From: Nelumbo lutea
Lineage: Eukaryota; Streptophyta; Magnoliopsida; Proteales; Nelumbonaceae
Length of the DNA: 64,000 bases
Direction: 5' to 3'
Assembly: GCA_022828595.1 (NCBI GenBank)
Contig: JAKGHH010000006.1
Location: 15,930,499 to 15,994,498, forward strand
Position numbers and translations under genes: made by a program. Of this stretch, positions 1-11,360 are shown piece by piece (position 1 is the first letter of the stretch; each line of letters begins with the position of its first letter). The notes beneath the pieces are model-generated. The model was not told the DNA's origin. It saw only the letters and a list, made by a program, of their open reading frames with translations, and ran no database searches.

Positions 1-65
1 TTAATAAAATCGGCATAAAAATCCATGCTAAAGTCCTCAAAAATTATAGATAAATTGTAGATAAA

Positions 66-683
66 TTGAAAGCCAAGGCGAGGAGAAAAATAGGACAACT
101 ACTGAGTCAACCAGTTGCGAATCCTAGAAATCAGCCACCGGGTTTTCCTCCACAACAGATTCAATCACCTCCTAAGAACCCCCAGTTTGAAAATGCCAAG
201 GCTATTACGACCTTAAGGAGTAGGAGGATTTTAGAGGACCCGTATGAGAAAAAGAAATTTGAAAACATCAGTGAAGGAGAAAAGGAGCAAGAAGACCATA
301 AGCTGGGGGGGGAAGAAAAACGAAAGGAAAATTTAGAAGAAAAACCTATTGTGAACCAACCTATAGTTCCCTTTCCAACCGCACTCATAGTCGGGCTGTT
401 GCAAAAGACAAAAGAGACTCGCAATGAGGAGATCGGGGAGTTATTCAAGAAAGTCCATATTAACATCCCTCTCCTCGGCACGATACAACATCTCCCGGCC
501 TATGCCAAGTTCTTGAAAGAACTATGTGCTCAAAAGAGGGAGCCACGATCGGCCCTCCAAAAAGTGATGCTCTCGGTAGATGTTAGTGTGGTTCTCCTAA
601 ACCAACTCCCCTGGAAAATGAAAGACCCTGGTGCTCTTCTAATAAGTTGTTCATCTCTGGAATCACTTTTGATCGGGTCCTAA
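66..683 (+). pseudogene. Gypsy Gag C-terminal region running into protease (fragment)
   Basis: Open frame that starts outside any good ATG context (TTG at 66), so it is the downstream part of a longer Gag-Pol frame. Residues about 43-55 (NAKAITTLRSRR) and about 122-160 (EIGELFKKVHINIPLLGT...LPAYAKFLKELC) are the phrases that precede the protease in Tat/Athila-type polyproteins; a charged Glu/Lys-rich linker lies between them. The frame ends at 683, just before the protease active site, which continues in another frame at about 682-720 (DFGASVNLLP). The family role is virion assembly and polyprotein processing; this copy is broken. Confidence 0.7.
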
Positions 684-1174
684 TGGATTTTGGAGCCAGT
701 GTAAATCTGCTCCCCTCTATTATTTATGAAAGGTTCATGATTAGCGAATTAAAACCTACCCCGGTAATTCTACAACTCGTTGATCAGTCAGTCAAGACTC
801 CTTGATGTGTTATTGAGGACGTCATTGTCAAAGTAGATGATTGTTACTTCCCAGTGGATTTTATCATCGTAGACATGACCCCAACTGAGGAACTAAACCA
901 TAACCCGATAATCTTAGGATGTCCATTTCTAACAACTGTCAATGCAAACATCAACTCTAAATCAGGAGAAATGGACATTTCATTTGGGGAGCAGAAAGTC
1001 CGATTAAATGTATTTAGTACCCCTAAGTATCCAAACCTAGGGGAAGATGAGTTCAAGGTAGAGGTAGTGGACAACCTTGTAGATGCCCTGCCTACCCTTT
1101 GGTTAGCCCAATGTGAGCCCTGCCTGTGTAAAGAAGAAAGCAAGTCTAGAGGTATAGATGTGAGAAGTGAGTGA
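684..1174 (+). pseudogene. Gypsy retroviral-type aspartic protease, frameshifted
   Basis: The active-site loop DFGASVNLLP is encoded around 684-713, with Asp present and Ala in the usual D-[ST]-G-[AS] context. It is out of frame with the Gag frame before it, and a TGA interrupts the frame near 803. The second half is clean from 854: FIIVDM followed by NPIILGCPFL, the hydrophobic ILGRPFL-type block that closes plant gypsy protease domains. A frameshift plus a nonsense codon make it inactive. No reverse transcriptase follows. Confidence 0.7.
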
Positions 1175-2092
1175 ATGTGTCTGGCTAAAGACATTAAACT
1201 TAGCGCTGGTTTGGAGGCAACCCAACGTAGTTTTCAGTTGTTTTTGCTCTTGGGATTAAAGTTTTTGTTTCCTTGATTCGAGACCAGTTGGTAGACCTTG
1301 AACCCCTTGGAAAAACCTTCTTGATTGTTCCCTTTGGCCCAAGTCCCTTTGTATCATTCTAGTCATGCCATTGGGGACAATGGCACTTAAAGTTGGGGGT
1401 GAGGAAAGAGAGAGAAAAATTGAAAAAAAAAATAATAAGAGCTTAGACTTTAGAAATGTAGAACTAAAAATTTTACTGAGAAATTTTTAAGTAATAAGAA
1501 GAGAAAGATTGAGAAATTAGACAAAAATTCTTCAAGTCATTAGAGACAGTGGACTACCCTCAATAGTGTTTCCAAAAAAAAAGGTCAATGGGTCAATGGA
1601 CACCTTGAACTTAGTAACGAGATTCGCATCAAATGGTGTCGAGATTCGCATTAAACGGAAAAGGGAATGCCAAAGACAATCACCTAACACTTAGTAACGG
1701 GGTATCTTCACCTAATGCAAGTGTCGAGATTCGTGTCAAACGGTGGAAGGTGCCAATAAAATAAGTGTGCATCTCAAAGTTCAAGGGTAGAAATCCATTG
1801 CCAGAAATGGTAAGAAGAATACTGGTCCAATTTTGAAATCAATCTCAAATTTTCTTGACAAACTGCAAATGGAAGAGTATACAAGATTTTTAAGCTAAGT
1901 TTCTGAAATATTCAAAGCAAGATAGTTTTACCCCTTAACCCCAATAATGATCTATACAAAGTTTGAGAATTCTAGAATCAGGATACTTGGCTGATTTTGT
2001 CAGGGATGATCTTGCAATGGCAATGATCTTTTTACTCAGTATAATTTTAAGGTTGTGTTGATAAGGGACTAGCAATGGTTAAGTTGGGGGTG
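1175..2092 (+). other. Non-coding 3' internal region of the gypsy element
   Basis: No coding frame is supported. It holds short repeated phrases (TCGAGATTCGCAT/TCGTGTCAAACGG at about 1620-1750) and two AAGTTGGGGGTG tracts (about 1391 and 2081); the second abuts the LTR and is the better polypurine-tract candidate. Confidence 0.5.
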
Positions 2093-3745
2093 TGATAACT
2101 ATGTATTTTGATGCCTTAAGGGCATCATTTCAGGGGTATTTTCAGCCTTACAATCAAAGTGTTCCCTTTTCCCAGTTAAATTCAATGTTACGACCTCTGA
2201 GGGTCTTTGTACAACTTCTATGAAAATTTGGGGAAGTTACATGGCTGAAATGCAGTTTTTGGGAAGCTGGTGTGAAGTACAACTGAGAGAGGGAGTGTTT
2301 TTGTGAAAAACTGAGCACAGGAGGGCGCCTCCTATCTGCCAAACCTAGATAGGCGCCCCTCCTACATTAGCATACTCCCCTCTCCTTAGCAAACCCTAGG
2401 GCGCCTCCCCACTCATTCTTTTCACTTCTAACAAACCCTAGTCACCCTAGGCTATCAAATCTCCACCCTCTACTCTCTCCTAACCTCTAATCTCAACCAT
2501 CCAAGCCTTAGTAGTCCCTCATACCCTTAAATCTTTCCTAGACAGCATCCTAGCCTTACACCTCACTCCTTAAACCTCAACCAATCACCTTAGGGTGCCA
2601 AATCACACCAACCAATCACATTTCTCCAGCTCTAGGTGCCCAAATCTACTCCCTCCATTATGGATGCCCAAATCTCAACCCTACATAATATTGGGCACCC
2701 TCTCCTTTTCTTCTCAGCCTTAGGATCACCTTAGAACAATCCTAACCCTCCATTCTCAACCCTAGAGCACCCATATTTCTGCAAAAATCCAACTGTCGCC
2801 CCTCTCTTTCTCTCTAATCCCAGTTTTGTCCACCATTCTCTATAAAAAGGACCCTAGGGGCCCTAGAGAAAGGGTTGGTCAATTCATCTGGTTCACAAGA
2901 CTAAGGTTTTTTGAGGAGTTCAAGGGTTTTAGAAAGGAAGGACGCTCATATTTTGTCAGGAGGGATTCATGTAAGCAGTCTAGCCAATCTGCAACTACCG
3001 CCATTGGATTTGATCAACCATCCCTTTCATTTTCTTTATTTTCGTTTATGTTATTTTTATTCTAGCAATCTTTTAGATTTAATTTCGGATGGATTCTGCC
3101 CGCAGGTAAGATGGAATGTTGTTCTTAAGAAGTTTAAGGGTAGAGGAAGAAGAGAACGCACAGGCAAGAGGATGGGTTCCTACTTGCAGTTCGCCTAGTC
3201 ATTACTGCCACCTATGGATCTAGATCCCAACTAGTTTCCCATAGTTTTAGATTTACTTTTTACGCATGTTTTTATTTTTCATTCTTTAATTTCCAGTTTT
3301 TATTTTATTTCTACAATTTATTTTTGTCAAATTTAATTTTTGTCTTTCTTTCTGTAGATCTAGAATTCAGCCAGGTAAGATGGAAGGCCAAGCTCGAGGA
3401 GTTTGAAGATCAAAGGATAGATCCAGAGACTACTACCTCTGACCGAGTTGTAGATTTTCTATTTAGTTTTTTTATTTCTGTTATTTATTTATTTTTTTGC
3501 AATTTTACTTTCAGCATTGTTAGAATTTTATTTTAATGGATTCCGGTTGAGTTAATTAAATTTTGTGTTTCTGTAATCTCAAATCTTGTTATTTTGTTCG
3601 GATTTAAGTACGTAACAATTTTTCCCTCGCTTCCCTGTGGATACAACCCATTTCTCACTACTAACTACGTTTTGTAGTTATTTTGATAATCGAAAAATTT
3701 ATAAATATTGAAACTGGTGTTTTGAAGTGGTTAACAACACACTTC
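2093..3745 (+). repeat. Gypsy 3' LTR (right edge approximate)
   Basis: Starts TGATAACTATG directly after the purine tract at 2081-2092. It contains CT-rich U3-like sequence, a TATA box at 2841-2850 and a U5-like end that includes the phrase TCCCTGTGGATACAACCC near 3630, common near the end of Tat/Athila LTRs. The right edge is uncertain because another repeat abuts near 3750. No second LTR copy is in the window, so edges cannot be confirmed by self-comparison. Confidence 0.6.
2841..2850 (+). promoter_or_regulatory. TATA box of gypsy LTR
   Basis: TATAAAAAGG, about 750 bp inside the LTR, is the expected position for the retrotransposon promoter at the U3/R border. Confidence 0.5.
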
Positions 3746-3754
3746 CGGACACAC

Positions 3755-5330
3755 CAACCCTTAGACTCAATTATGGTACTGCACTAGGTGTTGGATTGGG
3801 TTGTTTTTGATATGCCAATGAGTGAGATCTTTAGAGGGGGTCAAAACTTCGATATGATGGGCAGTTTGAGAATTCACCTGAGTGGGTGATCAAAGTGACA
3901 GGATCAGCCCTTTTGTCGGACAAATTAAATGATCGGGAAATGCACTCTCTCTGGGAAACCGAAATTGTCGGTAGTTGATTTCAAACGTGTTGAGATTTAT
4001 TTATGCAAAATATATTTATATAGAGATATACATATATATTATGGTTTCACAAAATGTTTGCAAAAGAGTTTTAATTCCCTAAATCCATGTGAGTAGAGAG
4101 TGCAACATTGTACCTTGCAGTCCAGGGAGAGGTCCCCTCTTGTTGAGCAGTGTTTGATCATTATGGGCTGAGAGGTTAAGTGTAAGACCATTTAGGGCTT
4201 TTACCTGATGGGCTAATCTCACATTTGCCCACAACCCTTGGGCCTTCATAAGATGGTTGGACCCAATGACCATTTAGTGTAAATGTTGGGCCCATTAAGA
4301 GCCCATATTGATGGACTCAGAGGTTCATTGTATTCAGCAGTGAATTTAGCCAGGCCTTGTAACAGAGGCTATGCTGAACCCATGTGGCTTATCTGGAGAT
4401 CAATGATAGAGTCTCATGCCATACAAAGAGAGGCAAGCTAGCCATCATTAAAAGGAAAATGAGCCTAAAAGCTTAATGGGCATAAATCCCAATTGGATCT
4501 GGGTTTAACTTGATTAATTAATTAGGGGCGAATCCGGGTATGGATCAATAGGTAAGGATAAAATGACAACTCTTATCCACTTAAAGAGTTCATATCCAAA
4601 TAAAGATTTGGATTAGGAAACTTCTAATTGGATTAGGAGAAGTTGATCCTAATCTTCAAATAAGATAAGGGATAAGCCTTATCACTTAATGAGTCCAAAT
4701 TCAAATAAAGATTTGGATCAAGAACTCCTAATCAGATTAGGAGATTAACTCTTTAAGGATTATATAAATAGAGGAGGGCAAACTGGAAAAAAGGTTACAT
4801 AGTTTGACTGACTTTTCTACATTCTGCTCTCTCACTCTCTTGCCGCCCTACCCTGTTTGATCTCCACCTCTTGGAGTGATCAAGATTGAATCTTGATATT
4901 GTTTATTGGTGGAAGAAATAATCTTAAAGTTGTGCTCACATCATTACATAATTTATCCTGAAGAATTTGGGTTTTTGCTGAAGAATCCCCTTGATGATCC
5001 TGCCTCACCCTAAGTTGTATCATTTTCAGTGGAGGAAGGATTTGGTACCCTCTTTGGGCGTGAACACCTACGTTGGAAGGAGCTTCTTGCATGAATTCCG
5101 TATCAGGTACTCCTCTCCCTAATCTTGGTTTCAGATTTGGTCCGATTTGTTTCAAGAACGAACCTTGAAAAATGCAGTTTTTCTAAATCAATGAATATGA
5201 TTCTTGGATGTGAGAAATAAATTTTTGAAATTTCGCCCAGCCACCATGCATGGTTCAGCCATCCATATGATGTATCTCCCATCCCTTCAACGACACCTTA
5301 AGACCAACCTTCCAAAACACGTGAGCCAAC
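3755..5330 (+). repeat. Long LTR-like repeat, copy 1 (5'-truncated solo LTR?)
   Basis: This stretch matches, in inverted orientation, the sequence at about 17950-19645. Shared landmarks are the phrase around CTAGACTCGATTATG, the block encoding the same spurious peptide (NGFTLNLSAHNDQTLPNK), repeated Leu/Asn-rich ATTAGGAG motifs, a TATA box at 4761, and the end around TTTTTGAAATTTCGCCC. Size, TATA position and lack of genes fit a solo LTR. Copy 2 extends about 250 bp further at its start, so copy 1 is probably truncated where it meets the gypsy LTR. Confidence 0.6.
4761..4770 (+). promoter_or_regulatory. TATA box inside LTR-like repeat
   Basis: TATATAAATA followed by GAGGAGGGC. The inverted partner has the matching CTATAAATAG on the minus strand at about 18605, so the box is conserved between copies. 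Confidence 0.45.
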
Positions 5331-5394
5331 ATCATAACTCGGCACTCGATGTGAAAGATATCGCCCTTGTGACGACCCTGAATCTCCACGGGGT

Positions 5395-8190
5395 CTACAG
5401 TTGTATAACCCGAAGGGGGATATCGTGATTATCACAATGCTCCTTCAATTCCTGTTGTATTTGGGCCAATTCCTCCTCATTGGACAACTCCTCTAACGGG
5501 AAGATAATCTCAGGTTCTGCACTCTCGTCTCTTGATTGATTCCCCAAGTCCTCACAGGCCCTAACTCCCCCAACCGGGGTTTCCGACTCAACAGGAACCC
5601 TAACATCTGAGACCCCACAGACTTCGGCATCACTAGCTATAGGCGGGACAGGAGCTTCCTCGCAACATACTGTCGTCTCAGAGCTAACAGGAGCCTCCTC
5701 CTGCCTCGCAGCATCAAGGACAATATCCCTAGGACCAATGCCCTTAGAGGCCTTAGGTATTGAACAGGGGGGCTGCGCTGATCTTAGCTCTTCTACTAGT
5801 TGCCTAATAACAGGGGTGATAGACACGACGGCAGGAACTGCTCGAAATAAATCCTGTGATTAAGCAACACACAATCAATTAGTAAAGTAAAACACAATAT
5901 CCTAATGTAGAATCATTTATGCATACCTCTTCAGACGCAACATGGGCCCCCGATGCCTCGGAGCTAGGACAAGCTCCATCAGCTTCCACACACTTCAACA
6001 CAAAAGATTATAAACAATTTAGCAACGATAACAAAAAACCAAGGCAGCAGAAACAACAAACAAAAAGTTTCAAAAGATGAAGCAAACTTACTATATCAGC
6101 TTCCCTAGGACGAGCTACTAGAACCTCCGCGTCCAATTGAATTCCACCGCTTTGTACAAACTACAAGAACGAGACCTCATTCTGTTAGTCGCGATAAAGT
6201 GAACCCAGAAGAAAGAGAAGAGGAAATAGAGGGGGACACATACCAAATCGCTATCTATGGGACCCAACTTTAGGTGTGGGGGGGCCTTCCTCTTCATTCG
6301 CCCACTCGAAAAGCGGACGATGGCACCCACAGAAGAGGGTGCCGGAACGGCCAAATCTACCTGCTCCATAGCTGGCATAGTCTTCTCCAATGGTGGCGAT
6401 GCTGCAGACCCCTGACCACCCTCAGCATGACCCTCCCGCGCATAGTCGCGGGCTAAAAAGAACGTGGAACCCTCACGGATCTTGGCCTCTTCGTAGGAGG
6501 AGGGGGACTACCCTCTCCCTCGTCCACAGTTGGTTGCTTCCCCTCACGCTTCGTTGGTGCCTTCCTTGGAGAACGAGGAAGAGGGACAGCTGCGTTGTCC
6601 CTTTGGTTAGCAGTGTGACACCTTCAGGGGGGGCCGATACATGACGAAGGCGGGGGCTCGTCTGCAACAGCTCCTGGAAGCCCTCGAACAATGCACAAAG
6701 ATGTGCGAGGTGCAGGGACTTACAACCCTGCACCCTCGCAAAACCCGCTAGAGGGAATCGCACATACCCAGAAAACATCCCGAACTGACGCAGCACCCGG
6801 TCTGGTCGGTACACGCACAACTGCGCCTCACCCATGCGATCAAGATATGTGATGACGCCGAGCCAAGTCACTAACCGCGCCACACTCACGGTAGCACTCT
6901 TCACATCTACCATGCATTGTTGGTCACCACCTTCTGGAACAGGTACGCCAACACAGAACGGCATGGTGTGAAACACCATCTGGGTGTACGGCCTCCATAC
7001 AAAGCCATTGAACGAAGCCAACTTCACATTGATATCGCTCATCTTAAACTATTTGTGTCTGCTGGATTGGATCCAACATTTTCCCCTGCATACCTCGAAC
7101 ACCTTCTCCTCAGCCCCATCACCGTCGAGAGTAGCATCGTGGACACGGATCGGAGACAGACGCCGCGGTGTGACGCTGAGGTCGAATCACTCATAGAGGA
7201 GCATCCACATGAACGGGGCACAAATATAACTGATGTGCCTCTTACAGCTAGGGTCATTGAGCTGCTGAACGGTATCGTCCAACCCTCGTACAAATATCCA
7301 AGCAACATAGATGCCAACGACAGCTGATGACCGTTGGCTGCAAGAACGGCTAGGGGGATGAAGACCGTGCAGATGCAATAATCAAGGACCCTTAGAAACA
7401 AGAACCGCGACGCCACATACAAAATATAGGCTGCAAGATGACACTGTGTGCCCGCGCCTTGCACCATGATGTCCCTCCCGCCACGAGACTCAAACCAGTA
7501 CTCCAACCACTGGTCCAATGGCATCTTTCCCCAAGCGGTGGATTGGTCCACCAATGCTTTATAAACAGAAACTTCCCCAAGAAGCTCCTCGTACTGCCCC
7601 CTCAAATCCACCGGAATAGATTCAATGTGCTGTAAATGCTGCACAGAAACAGAACCCCCAACTGGCAGCGCCAGCAGAGCCGCCACATCCTCGACGGTAA
7701 CGGTAAACTCCCCAAATGCACCTACAAAAGTGTGGGTACGACAGCACTAGTGCCTCAGTAGATGCCCGACATATTCGACCCCTTCCCGACCTGTGAGGTT
7801 TGTGTAACAATCCACGAATCTGAGAAGCGCACAGTATTGCAACATTCGGAAATACATTGGGTTTTCGAGAATGTACTGCGTGGGAGGCCACTTCTATCAG
7901 TTTGGGGTTCCTGACACTAATACCACATTGATGACTCTAGCCAATCGCAAAGACACATCAGCTCTGCGCAGATGATGACATCAAAAGACCCACCCTCGCC
8001 CCTGGACACCGGCATGGGAGGCCAGAAACCCTTCCCACCATCGGCCGCCATTGCCGCTTCTCTCTCCACCAAAAGCTCGGCGATATTGACTTCCCTAACG
8101 AAATCAGCGAGGACAGTCTGATTTTCCTTGGCGAGGGGCCCATGAGAGGAAGGGAATAGATGGGGCAAAGAAAGATGAGACAAGAAAGGG
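5395..8190 (-). pseudogene. Plant mobile domain (PMD) gene, broken, multi-exon
   Basis: Minus-strand gene relic. The N-terminal PMD part is at about 7686-7880 (NPMYFRMLQYCALLRFVDCY, then FTVTVEDVAALLALPVGG), the middle at 7290-7560 (TAWGKM, LAAYILYVASRFLF, LGYLYEGW), and the next exon at 6640-7042 holds the hallmark RPYTQM and YRPDRVLRQFGMFSGY. The C-terminal exon 5395-5850 is acidic and Pro/Glu-rich. AT-rich introns with CT...AC on the plus strand (GT-AG on minus) lie near 5853-5927, 6000-6095 and 6160-6245. In-frame stops occur near 7748 (TAG) and 7195 (TGA where Trp is expected), and the frame shifts near 7290. PMD proteins occur both as MAIN/MAIL-type host proteins and within transposons; which origin applies here is unknown. 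Confidence 0.72.
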
Positions 8191-8684
8191 AACCGAAAAG
8201 GGTTTCACAAAGCAATCAAGGTCACGAAGAGCAGATGTGGTTTCCCTCACTACACTCTTAAAAAGAGTTCCCATGCATATGGAATAGCAATCGATGCCGG
8301 AGAAGATGAACGGACGCTACTACTAGACCTGAAATGATGCTTAGTGGAAAAATAACCCATGTTAATTTACATAAATACCCTTTAAAATGTGGGACAAAAT
8401 GGCGCGTTAATTCAAATATAGCGCCACGCCAACAACTGTCACTTTAAAACATCGAGTAATGAAATGGTACTGCACGAGTGGTTACGCCACATTAATTATA
8501 GCTTAATGAACAAAGAGATTGCTAATTATGACTGCCACGCAGGCAACATTCAACGGCCGTCCCTACCTTGATCAACAACAGAATACGATAGCAGATGAAT
8601 CACATAATCACACAAGGGGGCTTCACCCTGCAAAGCCATCAACGGTAGCACCCTCTACCAATACCCCATCGCCAATAGCCAGGG
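8191..8684. other. No gene recognised
   Basis: Upstream flank of the PMD relic. It may include its promoter, but I see no clear TATA box or coding frame. It ends at the AGGG target site of the next element. Confidence 0.3.
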
Positions 8685-9437
8685 TGCCACGGGGGTAATT
8701 CTACAGCGGAAGAAACCCGTGCGGCGTCCTAACCAAGGCAGGCCAGGACAAGCCTTTGTGCGCTTAGAGGCTAGGAGTTGCCCGATGGGATGGTTCCACC
8801 AAAGTCAGTAGCACTGGATCATGACCTCAAGTCCAATGGCCGGAGCACTCTTCTGGCTCAGACCGGTCCATGGGAAGCGCCGCTTACGTGCTAAGGGGGG
8901 ACAACCATCATGGAAGGCGACCATGCGCCGATGAGGTGACTTGGCACCGATGTGTAGGGTCTCCTGTATGCCGATGATGACAGGCACCTGTGTGCCATGA
9001 TGATAGGCAACCGCTTGGGCCGGAACCCACCCGTGCGCTAGGGGCAACGGGATAGCTCAATCAGCTTGGGCAAGGGGCTGGCGAGGTGTAGGGACATGCT
9101 TGAGCCAGGCCCGCATGCCAAGCCTCCCTTGAGTGTCGGCAGCGCAGTGCCGGTCCAACACTGTCCCCATGAGCTAGAGTGCACCCATGAGGAACCCTGG
9201 TAGCCATGCTAGACGTTAACCAGGGCTGCCCCGCAAGGGGATGATGGTCTAGGAGTGCCAAGGTTAGGCACCCAAGGAGGTCGACCACCCCTCCTCAAAG
9301 AGTACGTTAAGCTTTCGGTGGTCTGCCTGAAGATGACATCAGTTCTCCCAAAAGTCTTACAGGCGAAAATGACGAGCATGTCCCTAACGTAAGCCTGCCA
9401 AGCGTAGGCAAGGCTAAGCCTGCTTTGAACCGTAACA
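8685..9437 (-). repeat. 3' LTR of the small non-autonomous element
   Basis: 753 bp, nearly identical and equal in length to the other LTR. Open frames within it are duplicated in both copies and show no protein-family motif, so I treat them as chance. Confidence 0.88.
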
Positions 9438-9446
9438 GGCTCCCCC
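9438..9446 (-). promoter_or_regulatory. Polypurine tract
   Basis: Minus-strand GGGGGAGCC directly before the 3' LTR start TGTTACGG; the expected plus-strand primer site for retrotransposon DNA synthesis. Confidence 0.75.
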
Positions 9447-9589
9447 ACTCAATCCATTGTCGTCCTCGACAATGGGTCTTCCTCGTGAATGGGCGTCTGT
9501 GTCCCGCGCCATCCACTTCCTTGCCAGTTCCAGGGCTCGTCTGGCTAGCCTGGGTCTTGCCTATATTGGTGTCCATTTATGGGGACGGA

Positions 9590-9940
9590 ACCATTTCACC
9601 ATGCCGGCCTGCCTGGACTTCACCCCAGTGTCGAGGTTACTCAAACCGCGCAATGGCTATGCCGTTGAATTGTGAGAGAAGGGCCCTCGAAGAAATGTGT
9701 GTGGTGCTTCACGGAGGTCCGCCCCATGTATCATCTTACCTCAAGGCTCAACCGTCTTCTTGGTAGCTTTTCAGTGATGCTACCGAACACATTGATAGGT
9801 CTACTCCTCATGTTGGCGATGACCTAGGTACCCTTTCACCATGCTGGCCTGCAGACTTCACCTCGCCCTGTGCGGGTTACTCAAACCTAGCCATGGCTTA
9901 TGCTCTCCTGGGCCCTCGAAACTACGCTTCGCCTCGCCGA
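9590..9940. repeat. Internal duplication in the non-autonomous element
   Basis: The stretch near 9596-9700 (CACCATGCCGGCCTGC, GGTTACTCAAACC, GGGCCCTCGAA) recurs, diverged, at about 9836-9930. The period is roughly 240 bp. Confidence 0.6.
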
Positions 9941-10160
9941 CTCGGGCTACATCTTCACTCCGAGGGGGCCCCACTGTTGCTGCCTCAAGGAGACTTGACC
10001 TCTTCGAACGCGAGTGTGGCAACTTTTACCCATGAGTTGCCGAACATGCACTCGCCTTGTGATGAGCTTCTGCTGCTGCAAGTGTTCAACCTGAAAACTG
10101 AGCATGTCCACCTGATACTTTGCCGGTGTAGGGCCGCCATGCTCCAACGGCTAGCGTAGC

Positions 10161-10475
10161 CACATTCCTAACAAGGCCCACGCGTCTGCCCCCGCATGAG
10201 GACAACCACCAATGCGTCTGCCCCCGCAAAGGAAGCTATTTTAGGGTCATTGGAATGGGAACGCGAACATTGAATGGCCTCTTGATAGGCCTGATTAACA
10301 ATCTGCTCGGGCAGTGTACCCACATTCCTATCAAGGCTCACGCGTCTGCCACCGCATGAGGACAACAACCAAAGCGTCTGCAACCGCAAGGGAAGCTGTT
10401 TTAGTGTCATTGGAATGGGGCCACAAACTATGAAATGGCCTCTTGCCAGGCCTGATCTGAAATCCGCTCGATCCT
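10161..10475. repeat. Two-copy 160-bp tandem repeat
   Basis: CACATTCCTA starts at both 10161 and 10321. Both copies continue through CACGCGTCTGCC, CATGAGGACAAC, TTTTAG.GTCATTGGAATGGG and AATGGCCTCTTG. It lies downstream of the primer binding site in element orientation. Confidence 0.8.
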
Positions 10476-10589
10476 GGGTGGAGGTGACTAAGGACCGCAC
10501 CCCACAAAATGCTGCTTGTCGAAATGACCGCTTCAACTGGCTCTGGGCTAATCTGCTGAAAACCAACTGCGGCTGCAACTGGCCAACTT

Positions 10590-10601
10590 GCTCTGATACC
10601 A
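10590..10601 (-). promoter_or_regulatory. Primer binding site (initiator tRNA-Met)
   Basis: Minus-strand TGGTATCAGAGC, complementary to the 3' end of plant initiator tRNA-Met, two bases inside the 5' LTR. It fixes the orientation of the element. Confidence 0.85.
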
Positions 10602-10603
10602 AC

Positions 10604-11356
10604 TGTCACGGGGGTAATTCTACAGCGGAAGAAACCCGTGCGGCGTCCTAGCCAAGGCAGGCCAGGACAAGCCTTTGTGCGCTTAGAGGCTAGGAGTTGC
10701 CCGATGGGATGGCTCCACCAAAGTCAGTAGCACTGGATCATGACCTCAAGTCCAATGGCCGGGGCACTCTTCTGGCTCAGACCGGTCCATGGGAGGCGCC
10801 GCTTACGTGCTAAAGGGGGACAACCATCATGGAAGGCGACCATGCGCCGATGAGGTGACTTGGCACCGATGTGTAGGGTCTCCTGTATGCCGATGATGAC
10901 AGGCACCTGTATGCCATGATGATAGGCAACCGCTTGGGCCGGAACCCACCCGTGCGCTAGGGGCAACGAGATAGCTCAATCAGCTTGGGCAAGGGGCTGG
11001 CGAGGTGTAGGGACATGCTTGAGCCAGGCTCGCATGCCAAGCCTCCCTTGAGTGTCGGCAGCGCAGTGCCGGTCCAACACTGTCCCCATGAGCTAGAGTG
11101 CGCCCATGAGGAACCCTGGTAGCCATGCTAGCCGTTAACCAGGGCCGCCCCGCAAGGGGATGATGGTCTAGGAGTGCCAAGGTTAGGCACCCAAGGAGGT
11201 CGACCACCCCTCCTCAAAGAGTACGTTAAGCTTTCGGTGGTCTGCCTGAAGATGACATCAGTTCTCCCAAAAGTCTTATAGGCAAAAATGACGGGCATGT
11301 CCCTAACGTAAGCTTGCCAAGCGTAGGCAAGGCTAAGGCTGCTTTGAACCGTAACA
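10604..11356 (-). repeat. 5' LTR of the small non-autonomous element
   Basis: 753-bp partner of 8685-9437, bounded by the primer binding site on one side and the AGGG flank on the other. Confidence 0.88.
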
Positions 11357-11360
11357 AGGG

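Larger units (their letters stand above)
1..3750 (+). mobile_element. Ty3/gypsy (Tat/Athila-like) retrotransposon, 3' part with large internal deletion
   Basis: Plus-strand remnant of a gypsy LTR retrotransposon. In order it shows the Gag C-terminal region, an aspartic protease, non-coding DNA with the phrase typical of these elements (a short inverted GGGGACAATGGCACT-type stretch followed by AAGTTGGGGG near 1391), a second purine-rich AAGTTGGGGGTG tract at 2081-2092 that fits a polypurine tract, and an LTR. Reverse transcriptase, RNase H and integrase are absent between the protease and the LTR, so the copy is internally deleted or belongs to a non-autonomous family. The 5' part lies outside the window. 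Lineage is inferred from the Gag/protease wording and the tract before the LTR. Confidence 0.75.
8685..11356 (-). mobile_element. Small non-autonomous LTR retrotransposon, structurally complete
   Basis: Two direct repeats of 753 bp each (8685-9437 and 10604-11356), about 17 mismatches by eye, flank 1166 bp of non-coding DNA. On the minus strand each LTR starts TGTTACGG and ends GTGACA/GTGGCA. Right after the minus-strand 5' LTR sits a primer binding site complementary to initiator tRNA-Met (TGGTATCAGAGC, 10590-10601, two-base spacer). Just before the 3' LTR is a purine tract GGGGGAGCC (9438-9446). AGGG flanks both sides (8681-8684; 11357-11360), a possible short target duplication. It encodes no Gag or Pol, so it would need proteins in trans, like TRIM or LARD elements, although its size lies between those classes. 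Confidence 0.88.

Noticed and set aside
9437..10604. Open frames in the interior of the non-autonomous element as Gag
   Set aside because: No capsid, zinc-knuckle or protease motif in any frame; the interior is repetitive.
8805..11207. Two pairs of identical minus-strand frames (75-80 residues) as a tandem gene duplication
   Set aside because: They lie inside the two LTRs of one retrotransposon, so the duplication is explained; no protein motif.
8685..11356. A segment transferred from bacteria because of its higher GC
   Set aside because: LTRs, tRNA-Met primer site and purine tract show a plant retrotransposon.
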